Part shown: piece after piece, positions 1-13,499 of the stretch
Numbering within the stretch: the first letter of the stretch is position 1
How the letters are laid out: each line of letters starts with the position of its first letter
NCBI RefSeq assembly: GCF_003576645.1
Contig: NC_044916.1
Location: 24,056,005 to 24,120,004 of the forward strand
Length of the DNA: 64,000 nucleotides
Origin: Ipomoea triloba
Lineage: Eukaryota; Streptophyta; Magnoliopsida; Solanales; Convolvulaceae
Direction of reading: 5' to 3'
Notes under the pieces: generated by a model
The model's database searches: none
Seen by the model: only the letters and a program-made list of their open reading frames with translations
Told to the model about the DNA's origin: nothing
Program-made: the position numbers and the translations under genes

Positions 1-1982
<1,982 letters not shown>

Positions 1983-1988
1983 ATTCAC

Positions 1989-2343
1989 CTATTCCCTACT
2001 GAAAAATTTGGAAATAGCAAGCATAAGATACTTGATCATCCAGTGAAAGAAATTAATGCAAAGATGGCTTGATTATATAACTTAAAAAGCCAACACTACG
2101 CCACAGAAATAAACACATATCCACAACTTTCGTCTTTACTATGTTATTTAGAACAAAAAGAACTGTGTTGAAACGGAACAGAAAAGAACACAACTGCCCA
2201 TTTCACCAGGACTAAAGCTAGTCACGGATGCACAATCGAAATGCGAATATCAAATGTGCAAGCATCAAAACGCCAAGAAACGCAAAACCCACATTTTTGA
2301 AGACAAAACCAAAACCAAAAGAGGGAGAAAAAGGATCACTTAC
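1989..2343 (-). other. Probable 5'-UTR intron of GS2
   Basis: Reading the minus strand, a strong donor (GCA|GTAAGTGAT) lies at 2344/2343 and an acceptor (GAATAG|GTGAAT) at 1989/1988, six bases before the GS2 ATG. Together they predict a 355-bp intron in the 5' UTR. The splice sites are seen; the intron itself is inferred and needs cDNA. Confidence 0.5.
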
Positions 2344-2773
2344 TGCTGGGAAATGCAGGATAATGGGTGGCTATAGATGGCAAGTGTTGAAGAGGGAGTG
2401 GGCAGAATGTATTGTCCGGAAATGTAGCTAAAATGAAGATTGGGTAGACAGATGGGAAAAGGTTTTTTGGCTTTTCCTTAGTAGATAGGGGTGGGGTTTT
2501 GAGTGGCGGAAAATCGATTTTGGTTTGGCTGCGCCCATTTTGAAGCAGATGATGATGAACTCTCTCTCTCGTTCAGTCATTCATGATTTTTCTTAATTAA
2601 CAACTAAACAACTTCTGTTAGCTGATCATGTGGCCGGTCGGATTTTTTAATTATCTTGATCCTAGGAATCCGTTAACCACGCCGATTATGATGAAATCCA
2701 GTTGTTATTATATATATTTTATATTTTATATTTTATATTTTATATGAATAAATAACTACTCAAATTCTAGAAT
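2344..2773 (-). promoter_or_regulatory. GS2 first noncoding exon and proximal promoter
   Basis: This stretch lies between the predicted 5'-UTR donor and the polyA end of the LINE. A CT-rich run at 2560-2576 and a C/A-rich block at 2470-2530 are plausible promoter sequence. The distal 70 bp is a TATTT-type AT repeat (about 2705-2755). No convincing TATA box could be assigned. The whole native proximal promoter is at most about 330-430 bp because a LINE occupies the DNA beyond it. Confidence 0.4.
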
Positions 2774-2804
2774 CTTTTTTTTTTGAAAACTAAACCAACT
2801 TCAT

Positions 2805-5800
2805 TTAATTCAAATCCGAATAGAGAACGTTACAAATAAAGTCTGGAGGGTACAAACACCACTCCTTACAATCAGTCAAAGAAACAGACTCCCGGGCAAG
2901 TGAGTGGGCAGTCTGGTTCGCAGATCGTCTAACAAATTTTAAGGATATATGATCAAAACTCATCATCATCTCCTTAATGTCATGAACAAGAAGATTAAAA
3001 GAGGATGTTCCTTTGTTCATATTGATAGCTTGCACTAGTTGTTGGCAGTCAGATTCTACTTCAATAAAATCATATCTTCTACTCTTTAACCAACTCAAAG
3101 CCTCTCTTACTGCCATGGCTTCAGCTTCCTTTGGCTTGAAAATTCCTTTCCACGGCATTATCCTTGCTTCTAAGAAATCTCCATTTGCATCTCTGAGAAT
3201 AAAACCAAAACCCATTTTTCCTTCAGCTTCTTTTACAGTGGCATCCACATTCAACTTTATCCACCCATGTTGGGGTTTCTTCCATTTCTCCAATCTTTGT
3301 TCTTGAATTCTGAATCCATGTGATGGTTCTTGTGCTCTCTGCCAGTCTGTTATGTAGCTCATAGCAGTTTGGATAATAGTTGCTGGAGGAATAATAATAT
3401 TGTTCCACACCTTCTGGTTCCTGGCATACCACAATTTCCAGCAGACTACAAGGAGGATGCGTTGCTTTTCTTTATTTAAGACTGTAAATACTCTTTGAAT
3501 CCACTCCTCAAAGGAAAGGCAGCCTGCTGATATGTAGGAGCTTCCGAGTCTATTCCAGCATTCCTTAGCATTTTCACATTCCACTAGAATATGGAGAATA
3601 GATTCATCACTTTTTGAGCACACTTGGCACACACTTGAGCAATCAATTTTCTTAGCAATCAAGCGATCTGCTGTGGGGAGACACTTTGTGCATGCTTGCC
3701 AGAAAAAGTTTTTAATTTTTGTTGGCAACCATAAATTCCACATTGATGTCCATAATTCCCTTGTGTTGCTATCAAGCTCTCCAACTAATGCCCTGTAACA
3801 GCTCTTCACGGTAAAGACACCATTCTCCTCCTTCGGCCAAATCAGTTCATCTTCATTATTCGCCTTTGCCGTAGGGATGCTCAAGATTAATTTAGAATCT
3901 CTGTCATTGAATATGTTTGTGATTGTTTCGCTATCCCAACCTTCACCTTGTCCTATAAAAAGGGATGCCACCTTTGCATGCTCAAGATAGGGGTAAGGGA
4001 AGGATGTAACTTTCATATTATTATGGTCCGGCAACCAGTCGTCATACCAAATTCTGATTTTTTCTCCATTTCCCACCCTCCATCTAGAATGTCGTCTTAT
4101 GACCTCTTGGGTCTCAAGCAGGCTGGACCAAATGAAAGAGGGATTGCTGCATTTTCTGGCTTCAAGGAATGATGAGTTTGGAAAATATCTAGCTTTGTAG
4201 AACCTTGCAATCAAGGAGTCTGGGTTCTGCAGGATGCGCCATGACTGTTTGCATAACATGGCCATATTAAAATTTCTCAGGTTACGGAACCCCATTCCAC
4301 CCCATTTCTTTGGCTTACACAATCCATTCCAGGCTCTCCAATTAATACCTTTTCGGTCATCACAGCCCCCTTTCCAATAGTAAGTATTCATCGCCCTTTC
4401 CATCTCCTTCACAAGTTCTTTGGGTAATAGGAAAACACTCATAGCATAAGATGGGATTGCTTGAATCACAGTTTTTAATAGGACCTCTCGTCCAGCTTTT
4501 GAAAGAAATTTATGGTTCCAGCTTCTGATTCTCGCCACAATCTTATTCTTTAGGTACCTTAGAATCTCGCTTTTGTTTCTTCCAATAATTGCTGGTAATC
4601 CCAAATAATTTCCTTCATTACCATCTCTGGTCACCGCAAAAATGCTTTTTACCCTGTCCTTCATATCATTGGGAACGTTCTTGCTGAAGTTGATAGCTGA
4701 TTTGTCAAAATTTATTAATTGCCCTGAAGCTGTCGCATAAGTTTCAAGAACTCCTTTCAAGTATTGGCTTTCTGCAATATCAGCCTTGAAGAACATCAAG
4801 CAGTCATCGGCAAACATTAAGTGAGAAATTCTAGGCCCTCCTCTAGAAATAGTTAATCCCATTAGCTTTCCTTTGTTTTCTTGATCTTTAAGGAGAATAC
4901 TCAATCCTTCGGCTACAAGGATAAAAAGGTAAGGCGATAAAGGGTCCCCTTGTCTTAATCCTCTCTCGGGAATCACTGGCCCAATTTCCGTTCCCTCATT
5001 CAAAATTGAGTATTTTACAGTAGAAACACATGCTAAGATAAGCTTCACCCAATGTTCACTAAATCCCATTCTAAGCATAATAATCCTCAACAAACCCCAT
5101 TCTACCCTATCATATGCCTTACTCATGTGTAGTTTTAGAGTTGCATATCCCGTCTTCCCCTGGTTTTTCCTTTTAATGAAATGCTGGACTTCAAAAGCCA
5201 TCATGACATTATCTGTTATAGCCCTCCCAGGAACGAAAGCACACTGGTTCGCAGAAATGATTGTTGACAGGAGAGGTTTTAATCTATTAGCTAACGCCTT
5301 GGCAAGTATTTTGTATGCTACATTGCAAAGTGCAATAGGCCTTAGATCCCCCATACTCTCTGGTTTTGTTTTTTTAGGGATTAAGGTAATCAAGGTGTTA
5401 TTTAAATCCGTAGGCATAATCCCTGTGGCTAAAAACTCATTGCAGAGATAGACTATATCATTTCCCACAATGTCCTAGAAGTTTTGAAAAAATCTAGGAT
5501 TCAACCCATCTGGTCCAGGTGATTTATCAGGATGCATGCTAGCAATAGCTGATTTAATCTCTTCGCAGGAGAAGTTGCGAATAAGAGCCTCATTTTGAGC
5601 ATCAGTTAGCAGCGGTACGATACAATCAGATATAGGATTGAGATTACCTGGGCTGGATTTAAAGAGGACTTCAAAATAGTTTGATATTAACTGTTGTAGC
5701 TCTTCTCCACTCTTTATCCATCTCCCATCAGGACCTTTCAACTTGGTGATAGAATTTAGCTGTTTCCTTCTATTCACCGAGTTATGAAAAAATTTCGTAT

Positions 5801-6854
5801 TTGAGTCTCCATCTTTCAACCAAAACACCTTGGCCCTTTGCTTCCAATACAAATCTTGTTGCTCTAGTAACCTTAAATAGCTCCTTTGCGCGTCATTAAA
5901 CTCTTCTAAGCCCAGTTGATCACTCCTGTGCTTTAAACATTCCATTCTCTTTAGGCAAAAGTCAATTTTTGGTTTCAAATTTTTCAGATTTTTCCCCCAT
6001 CTCCACAATTCCTGTCCGCAGCTCTCCATTCGCTCTGTGATGTTTAAACCTCTCGTCCTCGCCCAGCTGTTCTCAATAATATTCCTGCAGTGAGTCTCTT
6101 TAATCCATAAATTTTCAAACTTGAACCTTCGGCGACGGCTTACTGACATAGTTGGAATCGGCCATAGCATTAGAGGTATGTGGTCACTGGATGTTGCTGG
6201 AATGGATTTTGCTTTGGCTTCACCGAACAACGACCACCAGGAATCCGAGACCAAGACACGATCAAGTTTTTCTTGAATCCAGTTCTCCGTGCCTCTTGAC
6301 TTCTCCCAGGTAAATTGATGCCCCTCAAAAGGAAAATCTCTTAACCCACTGTGTTCATTTGCTTCTTTAAATCCTTGAATCAACCATTGCGGGTGTGTAT
6401 GTCGCCCAATCTTTTCTTCCTGCGATAGAAGATCGTTGAAATCTCCCATAAGAGCCCATGGTAATTGACTAAGAGTAGATAGATGTTTTAGCAATTGCCA
6501 AGATTCTCTTCTTTTGTGTCTTTCAGGGAAACCATAGAACCCAATGAAGCGCCAGGTTTGGGTTCCTTCTTCAAGACACACTTCTGCGTCAATGTACTGT
6601 GAGGAGTAACTTTTGACCTCCACTTTAATTCCTTTTTTCCATAAGACTGCTAGGCCACCACTTCTGCCTGACCTATTCACTGTGAACAAACCATAAAAGC
6701 CCAAAGCATTTTTTATTATTTCTAGCTTATTTTGATTGGCCAACGTTTCCACAAGAAAAATTAAACTTGGCTTCTTAGTGCGGACTATGTCCGTCAGAAC
6801 TCGAACTGTCGTTGGATTGCCAAGCCCGCGACAGTTCCAGGAGAGGAGACTCAT
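2805..6854 (-). pseudogene. LINE ORF2 (endonuclease-RT-RNase H) with an internal stop
   Basis: One reading frame of 1,349 codons broken once by TAG at 5477-5475 (context ...RFFQNF*DIVGND..., where the family has Trp). The part before the stop (459 residues) is an APE-type endonuclease with N7, E36, the GDFN motif at 137-140 and SDH at 223-225. The part after it holds the reverse transcriptase with LRQGDPLSPYLF and FADD (4814-4803), a zf-RVT region (CTKCLPTADRL..., CxxC) and a C-terminal RNase H (LNVDAT, EAEAMAVREAL, VESDCQQ). In RT motif A the expected LDMSKAYD reads LHMSKAYD, the first Asp being His (CAC at 5129-5127). That Asp is a metal ligand in this family, so this copy should be RT-dead even with read-through. 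Confidence 0.9.
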
Positions 6855-8101
6855 TTGTCTAGGCGGGCTTGCATCGCAAGACCCGCCTCTACCAAGTTTT
6901 TTTGGTTCATTGGCTCAACTGCTTCCATGGGCGTAATCACTCCGAAGAATTCTTTGGGCTCATTCCATGTTTCTTCCCGAACTCTAGCCCTTTTAGCCTT
7001 GCCGGATATGCTGCTATTCATTTGACCCAGATGAAATGGGCCGAAGTTGTTCGTGTTCATCCCAGGGAGTGCCACCTCTTTCCCTTTCCAACTGGATGGC
7101 GCACTATCTGAGTTATTGCCTGCCTGATCCTTCATTTGTGTGTCTCTATTCTGTTTGTCATTTTCCATTTGATCCTCTTTATTTATTGGGCAAGGGGGAG
7201 CAGAATATTTGGGATTCTGTGTGGGTGCACTCTGAACTCCCCCAGATTCCGCGTGCTTTTCCTTTTCCGTCTGCTTAGCAGCTTTCCCGGATGCCCTCCA
7301 CAACTTTCTGTCGGCTATGGATTCCGGAGCTAGCCACTTCTCTCCGGTCGTGGGAATATTTCGTCGGTTTCCTGCACGTAGTGCCGGGCCAAAGGGTCGC
7401 TCCCGCTGTTGAATTTCTCCCTCCAGCATCTTCACACACAATTTCTCACCATGGCCGATCAACCCGCAAAGGAAACAAAAGGTGGGCAATCGTTCATACC
7501 AGAATTCTATTGAAAACCATTCTCCGTCGTTCTTCTTCATCCTCATTCCTTTTCTCAAAGGTTTAGCAACATTTAGGGCTACCCGAATTCTGTAGTAAAC
7601 TCGTAGTGAACCATTGAAATTTTTTTCATCAGTTTTAATGAGCTCTCCCAGGAATTTTCCGACCGTGTGCAATACCTCCTCCGCCCGAAAGTCAGTCGGA
7701 AGGCCGTGTACCTGGATCCAAAACTCTGCATGGGTTAGAGGAACCCTCTCGGGATCTTCATGTGTCTCTAGTCGCTTGAGAATCAGCAGACTTTGATCGT
7801 ATGTCCAAGGGCCGTCTTCAATAATACGGGTGATATCCCTTTCATGGAAGAAACGAAAGAGATACAATCTGGGTTGAATCTCCTTCGCATTCATTCCCAT
7901 TACCGGTTGCCATATTGAGGCCATAGTATCCTTGAAGAAAGGAAATTTTATGGACTTCTCAGTAACTAGTCGCCCAACTGCCAGGAACTCTGCTTCTGGT
8001 TGCGTTTGACATGAAGCTGCGTCTTCCACCTGTTGCTCGTATTCGTCAAGTTCAGCAAGAGTGAGGTTTGTGATTGCATCAGCAATCGTATCTGATTCCA
8101 T
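6851..8101 (-). CDS. LINE ORF1 protein (DUF4283, CCHC zinc knuckle)
   Basis: An intact 416-residue ORF. Residues about 60-215 match the DUF4283 pattern of plant L1 ORF1 proteins (GPWTYDQSLLILKR..., HAEFWIQVHGLP...). A CX2CX4HX4C zinc knuckle follows (CFLCGLIGHGEKLC). A basic, Gln/Ser-rich tail completes the protein. Its expected role is binding element RNA in the ribonucleoprotein used for target-primed reverse transcription. Its TGA stop overlaps the ORF2 ATG by 4 nt (ATGA at 6854-6851), suggesting ORF2 is reached by termination-reinitiation. Unlike ORF2, no disabling lesion is seen. Confidence 0.85.
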   Translation of the reverse strand: MESDTIADAITNLTLAELDEYEQQVEDAASCQTQPEAEFLAVGRLVTEKSIKFPFFKDTMASIWQPVMGMNAKEIQPRLYLFRFFHERDITRIIEDGPWTYDQSLLILKRLETHEDPERVPLTHAEFWIQVHGLPTDFRAEEVLHTVGKFLGELIKTDEKNFNGSLRVYYRIRVALNVAKPLRKGMRMKKNDGEWFSIEFWYERLPTFCFLCGLIGHGEKLCVKMLEGEIQQRERPFGPALRAGNRRNIPTTGEKWLAPESIADRKLWRASGKAAKQTEKEKHAESGGVQSAPTQNPKYSAPPCPINKEDQMENDKQNRDTQMKDQAGNNSDSAPSSWKGKEVALPGMNTNNFGPFHLGQMNSSISGKAKRARVREETWNEPKEFFGVITPMEAVEPMNQKNLVEAGLAMQARLDK

Positions 8102-8160
8102 CAGAACCTCTCCCAGAGGAAAACAAGAAAGTAAAAGCTTTTAAGAATGGATTATGGAAA

Positions 8161-8210
8161 CTCACGAAAACAGTGAGAGGAAACAGCTCACGAAAACAGT
8201 GAGAGGAAAA
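8161..8210 (-). repeat. Short tandem repeat in the LINE 5' leader
   Basis: Two copies of a roughly 23-bp unit (ctcacgaaaacagtgagagg...) in tandem, about 60 bp upstream of the LINE ORF1 start. It may be part of the LINE internal promoter or leader; function is unknown. Confidence 0.6.
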
Positions 8211-8235
8211 CAAAGAGTTTTGATTTTTTAGGCTG

Positions 8236-9215
8236 ACTGTTTTACAATGTAACATTTATTCATAATTATACTTTCTCAACCTACTAAAGAACAAAGAGTC
8301 AATATCACCCAAACCTCTCATTTGAAAAAGTCACTTCGTGTCAGACCCCAAGATCATTATTATTATTATTATTATTATATTTTAAAAGTGAGTTGAATTG
8401 TAAAGATGTAGAGAAATTAGTATTGAATTGCAAATGTGATGATTTAAACCGTATTTAAAAGAGATAAAGTATGTGGATAGTCTAAGCACACTGAATAATT
8501 AATGTTGCAACGAATTACAAACATTGATATATTTCTATTAAAGCCTTGGCATAATTAACTTTGATATAATTTTAAAAATTCTACAATGTCGAGACATAAT
8601 GGTAACATCTTCTACATGCATATTTTTTATTTACAAAAATCCTATTGCCACTTGATATTTATAGCGGTAGATATGACGATATATTAAATTTCTCTAATTT
8701 TAGAGTTCATTATTTTATTTACGAGGCTCAAATTTAAAACTTTGCTTTAAAATTTTATAATTTGTTTTTATTTGAATTGAACACAAGTTGGTGATGTTTG
8801 TTTGTAGTGGTTAGATAATAAAGGACAATTTTTTAGAGTACATGGTAATGGTTAAGGAGGTAATTAAGAGGTTAGATTTGAAACCACATAACGAATCTAA
8901 CTAATCATTATGTTAAATCAAAGGGCATGTACAACATTAGATAAGACAAACGAGGACATCAAATTAAATAATGCAAGTTTATTGTGGGATAATTAAACCC
9001 TATTGACAATGGCTCTTTTTAAAATTAATTTAACCCTCCAAATCCATAAACAAAAAATCATTCGATGAATGTCATAATTTAGATCTAAAATAAAACATAT
9101 ATGAAATTATATAAAATTTAAAACATTGTAGAAAATTTAAAACCTAATATTATTCAACTATATAGAACTTGCTATTAAACTCCTTAAAAATCCTTATAGG
9201 GAGGAAGATGGGTGA
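8236..9215. other. AT-rich intergenic DNA, no gene seen
   Basis: Low-complexity AT-rich sequence with an ATT microsatellite at about 8356-8378. No ORF with recognisable content and no clear repeat boundary. Confidence 0.6.
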
Positions 9216-9226
9216 TGGGTGTCAAA

Positions 9227-9643
9227 CGCAAATTTTACTATGGATTGCGGTCCACAGTGCATTATGGACCGCGCATCAAAACGATATCGTTTTGATTAAT
9301 GAACAGACGGATGAAACTGCCTCCATTCCGCGCAACTGCAGTTCCCTTTTAATACAACTGTAGTATCAGTTCAACACAATTGCAGTTCAAGATGGATGAA
9401 ACGGCCCCGACAACTGCAGTATCAGTTCAACACAACTGTAGTATATATCACTTGAAATGAACTGTAGTATCAGTTATGAACACAACTACAATATTAGTCA
9501 ACACAATTGTAGTATCATTTGAAATGAACTGTAATATCAATTACGAAGATTTACGGGAACCATTTCTCCCACTTATTGAAACGACGTCTTTTTGTGACTT
9601 TGATCCATAATGCATTATGGATCGCGATCCACGGTATAAGAAG
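9227..9643. mobile_element. MITE with about 60-bp imperfect terminal inverted repeats
   Basis: The left end (actatggattgcggtccac then a palindromic gtgcattatggac) is the reverse complement, with mismatches, of the right end at 9590-9643. The ends are flanked by a direct repeat of about 10 bp (gggtgtcaaa at about 9216 and 9645). The interior is built from degenerate copies of an aactgcagtatcagttcaac-like unit. No coding capacity. The TSD length suggests a Mutator-type MITE. Confidence 0.65.
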
Positions 9644-9655
9644 TGGGTGTCAAAT

Positions 9656-9949
9656 GCTCAGTAAGCTCGTGAGTACATGCTCAATATCTTACATGACTTG
9701 AGAGATGTGACCACATTACCCGTGGTGATGAGTGATGACCAAGGGAGATCTAGTCAATACAAGTCCTAGGACTTTACATTTCTTTTGCGGTAGCATATGA
9801 GATTTTTTTTAACAAACCATTCCTAAGTTCTACCTTGGATGGTGCTCAAGATTCTAGCATAACATTTAAGCTGAATAAACATCATAAATAACACCATGTT
9901 GGAAATTTTAGTTAAAATAACATTTTAAACGTTTATTTTGTTATACAAA
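9656..9949. other. Intergenic DNA, nothing recognised
   Basis: No ORF, repeat border or RNA gene could be supported between the MITE and the Helitron. Confidence 0.5.
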
Positions 9950-10858
9950 CTAGTATTTTCGCCCGTGCGTTGCACGGAATGGATTTGTTATAATATTTTA
10001 AGAATATTTGGATCGATATACAATTATATAAATTATAACATCGAATATTGTATAGCGCAATTGATGAAATTGGTTGGATCGATTATGTTGTCTGGTGTTT
10101 TCTTGGCTTGAATTAGAGCAAATAATTGTTCAATTACCGATGCGATGCACAAATAAATTTTTTATTATATATTTAGATAATAAAAATAAAGAAAGTTATA
10201 AAAAAAATTATAATATTGACCGTGTACATTTTTTTGATTATAATATTAGTGCAAAAGTATAACTCAATTAATTGAAATATATATGACTTGTTTGCCTACA
10301 ATTATCTTAAAAAGATCGATATGTAATATGACTTATGTAATTATATTATTACTAAAATAAATATGAGAAAAATGAGAAATAATTTAATTATAATTATTAT
10401 AAAAATAAATTCAACGACCAGTGTTATTATCATAATAATTATTAGGCAACTATTATTAGTCAATTACACTAATATATGTGCAATTATACTTTTATACCTT
10501 AAGTATATTAATTTTCACCCTATCGCATTTAGTTTTTCTTCCTCCATATTTGAATGAATTAATTGTAACTATTATAAAAAATCTAACAGTCATGTTTAAT
10601 TTTTTTTTAAAGTTTAAATAATTTAAAGTTTTCAAAAGGAAAGTGTAATTAATTTTTTTTTAAGTTTTTAAATAATTTTCAGTCAATTAATATCCATTCC
10701 CTTTTCCAATTTGTCTAATTTTTGTTTCCTTTTCCATTATGATTTTTTTATATTTTCAATCAATTAGTAAAATCAGTTTTCTTTTTCATTTTCTCTTTAA
10801 TATTGTCTGGGCGGAATTTCACAAAGGATGATTTTATTTTTATTAATAGTAGTATAGA
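9950..10858 (-). mobile_element. Non-autonomous Helitron, minus orientation
   Basis: On the minus strand the element starts with TCTATACTACTATTAAT (10858) and ends in CTAG (9953-9950), preceded by a 6-bp-stem hairpin CCGTGC-AAC-GCACGG (9977-9963) about 10 nt before the end. It sits between A (9949) and T (10859), as expected for Helitron insertion into AT without target duplication. The 909-bp interior is AT-rich and noncoding. Confidence 0.75.
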
Positions 10859-11290
10859 TATAGAAGTATAGATAAGTATTCGAATTATTATTATTGGTGT
10901 AAATACTAATTAATAAATTATTTTTTCTTATAAAATTATGCAGAATTAGTTTCCATTATTCTCACAATTATAATGGTTTAATTATTCTCAGAATTTGGTA
11001 AATAAAATTTGTTACCAATTAAGCTTTATTAATTTTTTTACCAATTAATTAATAATATTAGTTTGCGCAGGAAAGTTGAAGTGGAAGATTTTTCTTTTAT
11101 TAATAGTATTGATATGTGAATATAGAAACAATATTACCAATTAATAGATATTAGTTAATTTCCATTTTACATTTTCTTACCAAATAAGCTTTATTAATTA
11201 TTTGACCAATAAAATATTTAATTAATTCACTACAAAAGTTTTGGTGGAAAAAATGAAATAGGAAGATTTTACTTTTATATATAGTATAGA
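10859..11290 (-). mobile_element. Additional Helitron 5' ends (stacked remnants)
   Basis: A second intact Helitron-type 5' terminus on the minus strand (TCTATACTATATATAAAAG) starts at 11290, followed by host T at 11291. A degenerate one lies near 11110. Each carries the same subterminal purine-rich motif (ggaagattt... on the plus strand). No separate 3' ends are visible, so they are truncated or nested copies. Confidence 0.55.
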
Positions 11291-11462
11291 TTGTTAGAAA
11301 TTTTTAGAAATTGAACCAATATGCTCGTTCTCTGGCAACTTAGTTATAGTAATGAATTGCTATCCTAATTCATTTGTATAGATGATGTATTTTTTGTCTA
11401 GATATATAGCAACTTTATTATTTTGAAAAAAAAAACATAATATCATCGATTATATTTACACA

Positions 11463-11668
11463 TTATTGAAAACCTCTTCGTAGACGACATTGGAAGTCGC
11501 AACACAATCTTGTCCATCCTCGTCTACCGCTAACACCTTCAGGCCATTAGGATGACTGACTCGGGAGAAAGCCACATACAATTGACCATGACTAAAGACC
11601 GGTTTTTTTAGCAATAACCCAACGTGAGTTAGTGTTTGGCCTTAGCTTTTGTTTATAGTCATGACATA
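11463..11668 (-). pseudogene. Helitron RepHel (PIF1-like helicase) C-terminal fragment
   Basis: The minus strand reads INKS*GQTLTHVGLLLKK, then PVFSHGQLYVAFSRV, then VVYEEVFNN at its end. These are the C-terminal helicase motifs of plant Helitron PIF1 domains. The Gln codon of the family motif NKSQGQ is TAA here, so the fragment is dead. It lies just beyond the Helitron end at 11290 and next to the RPA-like fragment below. Confidence 0.8.
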
Positions 11669-11699
11669 TGCAAATATCAATGAGAATTGTTTATGCTGG

Positions 11700-12735
11700 A
11701 ACTTGAAGGACAATCAGTGGTTCTGCCAAATCAACATTATAGTAAGGCAAGACAGAATCCACGTGCTCCTCCCATAGGGTAACAGTGAGCCGACTACCCC
11801 TGAGTAGTGAAAACAACAATGAGCATGATGATGCCTAAATTTATACTTAAACAAATCAAAAAGACATCCAAATAAACACATACCGAGAGTCTTCAATGAC
11901 AAAATCAATCAATCTTTGAGGATTTGAATTAACTTGGACAACTTTTTGCTCAGTAATGGAAACAATACGGCCAATCAAATCTGCAAAAAACCAAACAAAA
12001 GATTTGAAATAAAGGACCTTTTGTATCCTATATTGCCAAACTAAAATTTATATATTTTGTAGCAACTAAATATTTAAAGTATTAATAAGGATGCATGTAT
12101 ATTTAATATTATTTTGGTCTGATAAAATGTATCTTGACAAAAGATTTAAAATTGACATTCATGAATGTATACTATTAGAAATTTAGTATAACAAAAAGAA
12201 ATAAAAACACATCTAGTATATAATAAGATTTAAAGAAGAATTTACCAATTAGCATATTGCTATCCACTCCTCCGGGAGCCTTCAATGTTTCTTGAATTTA
12301 ACCACAAACTCTTTAGGGATTTGTAAATGGATACAAGTTCCCTGAAGAAAGAAAAAAAAAATATTGTAATGCTCTCCAAGTGCAAATATTAAATATGGCT
12401 ACAGTGTTCACTACAAAATGCCAACCACCGCAAAATTTACACAACCTTTTTTCCTCTAATTCACAGAACAAAATTCGGCCACGATATAGGCACAATCTGC
12501 TCTCCCTAATCTATATACACTTTTAAACTTAATAGCATTTACCTGGGAGTCATGGAGTAAGCACTCCAGTGTGTGTTGGTTGATTGTGGAATGTGGATAT
12601 TCCCTTGACAAATAACAACGCATTAGCCGGAGTCTAATACAACTCCTTCTCGTCTTGGGAGATAGGTCGGAAGCAGAGACAAAAACAGACCCCATTAGTG
12701 AAAGAACATCATTGTTGAAATATTTGCGTGACAAT
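11700..12735 (-). pseudogene. RPA70-like (OB-fold) gene fragments, Helitron-associated
   Basis: Several minus-strand exon-like blocks separated by splice-like sites: about 12735-12542 (ending HTLECLLHDS before a GT donor), about 12300-12246, about 11981-11884 (DLIGRIVSITEQKVVQVNS then LIDFVIEDSR|gt), and about 11803-11705 (ag|G, then SRLTVTLWEEHVDSVLPYY). The pattern of an RLTVTLW beta-strand after LIGRIVSI is that of replication protein A large-subunit OB folds, which plant Helitrons often carry. Exon borders are approximate and the gene is clearly decayed. Assignment is moderate. Confidence 0.6.
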
Positions 12736-12794
12736 ATCGTTTTACTATTTCGATTTGTGTGAACATGTTATAAAATTTCTAATTGATTAATGTA

Positions 12795-13490
12795 TTTATA
12801 ATTCGAATTGACGGAGGAATTGTAGTATAGGAATTGTAGTATACGAATTGTATTGGAATTGTAGTATAGGAATTATAGAATAGTAGACTTCATTTTGTAG
12901 TATTAGATTTCGTGTTTTAATAGCAGATTTATTTGATACGAATTGTAGATTTCGTGTTTTAATAGCAGATTTATTTGATACGAATTGTATATTTCGTGTT
13001 TTAATAGCAGATTTATTTGATACGAATTGTATTGGAAGTGTTTTAATAGCAGATTTATTTGATACGAATTGTATTGGAATTGTAGTATAGGAATTGTATT
13101 GTTTTAATATTATTCTATTGTTTATACGAATTGTTTTGGAATTGTAGTATAGGAATTGTATTGTTTCAATATTATTCTATTGTTTATACGAATTGTATTG
13201 GAATTGTAGTATAGGAATTGTATGGTTTTAATATTATTCTGTAGTATTGGATTTCGTGTTTTAATAGCAGATTTATTTGATACGAATTGTATTGGAATTG
13301 TAGTATAGGAATTGTATTGTTTTAATATTATTCTATTGTTTATACAAATTGTATTGGAATTGTAGTATAGGAATTGTATTGTTTTAATATTATTCTATTT
13401 TTATACGAATTGTATTGGAATTGTAGTATAAGAATTGTATTGTTATTATTCTATTATTTTAATATTATTCTATTATTTTAATTGTTTTAA
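12795..13490. repeat. Minisatellite, about 60-65-bp unit
   Basis: Tandem, partly scrambled copies of an AT-rich unit containing ttttaatattattctattg, tatacgaattgtattgg and aattgtagtataggaattg. At least six copies with internal deletions; a shorter related unit (tttaatagcagatttatttg) repeats near 12915-13060. It appears to be internal to the Helitron remnant. Confidence 0.75.
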
Positions 13491-13499
13491 TGTACAATA

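Larger units (their letters stand above)
2774..8235 (-). mobile_element. Plant L1-type LINE retrotransposon with RNase H
   Basis: A non-LTR retrotransposon read on the minus strand: a 5' leader with a short tandem repeat, ORF1 (8101-6851), ORF2 (6854-2805) and a polyA tail seen as a run of T at 2774-2784. Order and domains (DUF4283 plus CCHC knuckle; APE endonuclease, reverse transcriptase, zf-RVT, RNase H) are typical of plant L1 elements. About 5.4 kb with both ORFs present, so essentially full length. The 5' border is uncertain (about 8230) and I could not find a convincing target-site duplication. Confidence 0.9.
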
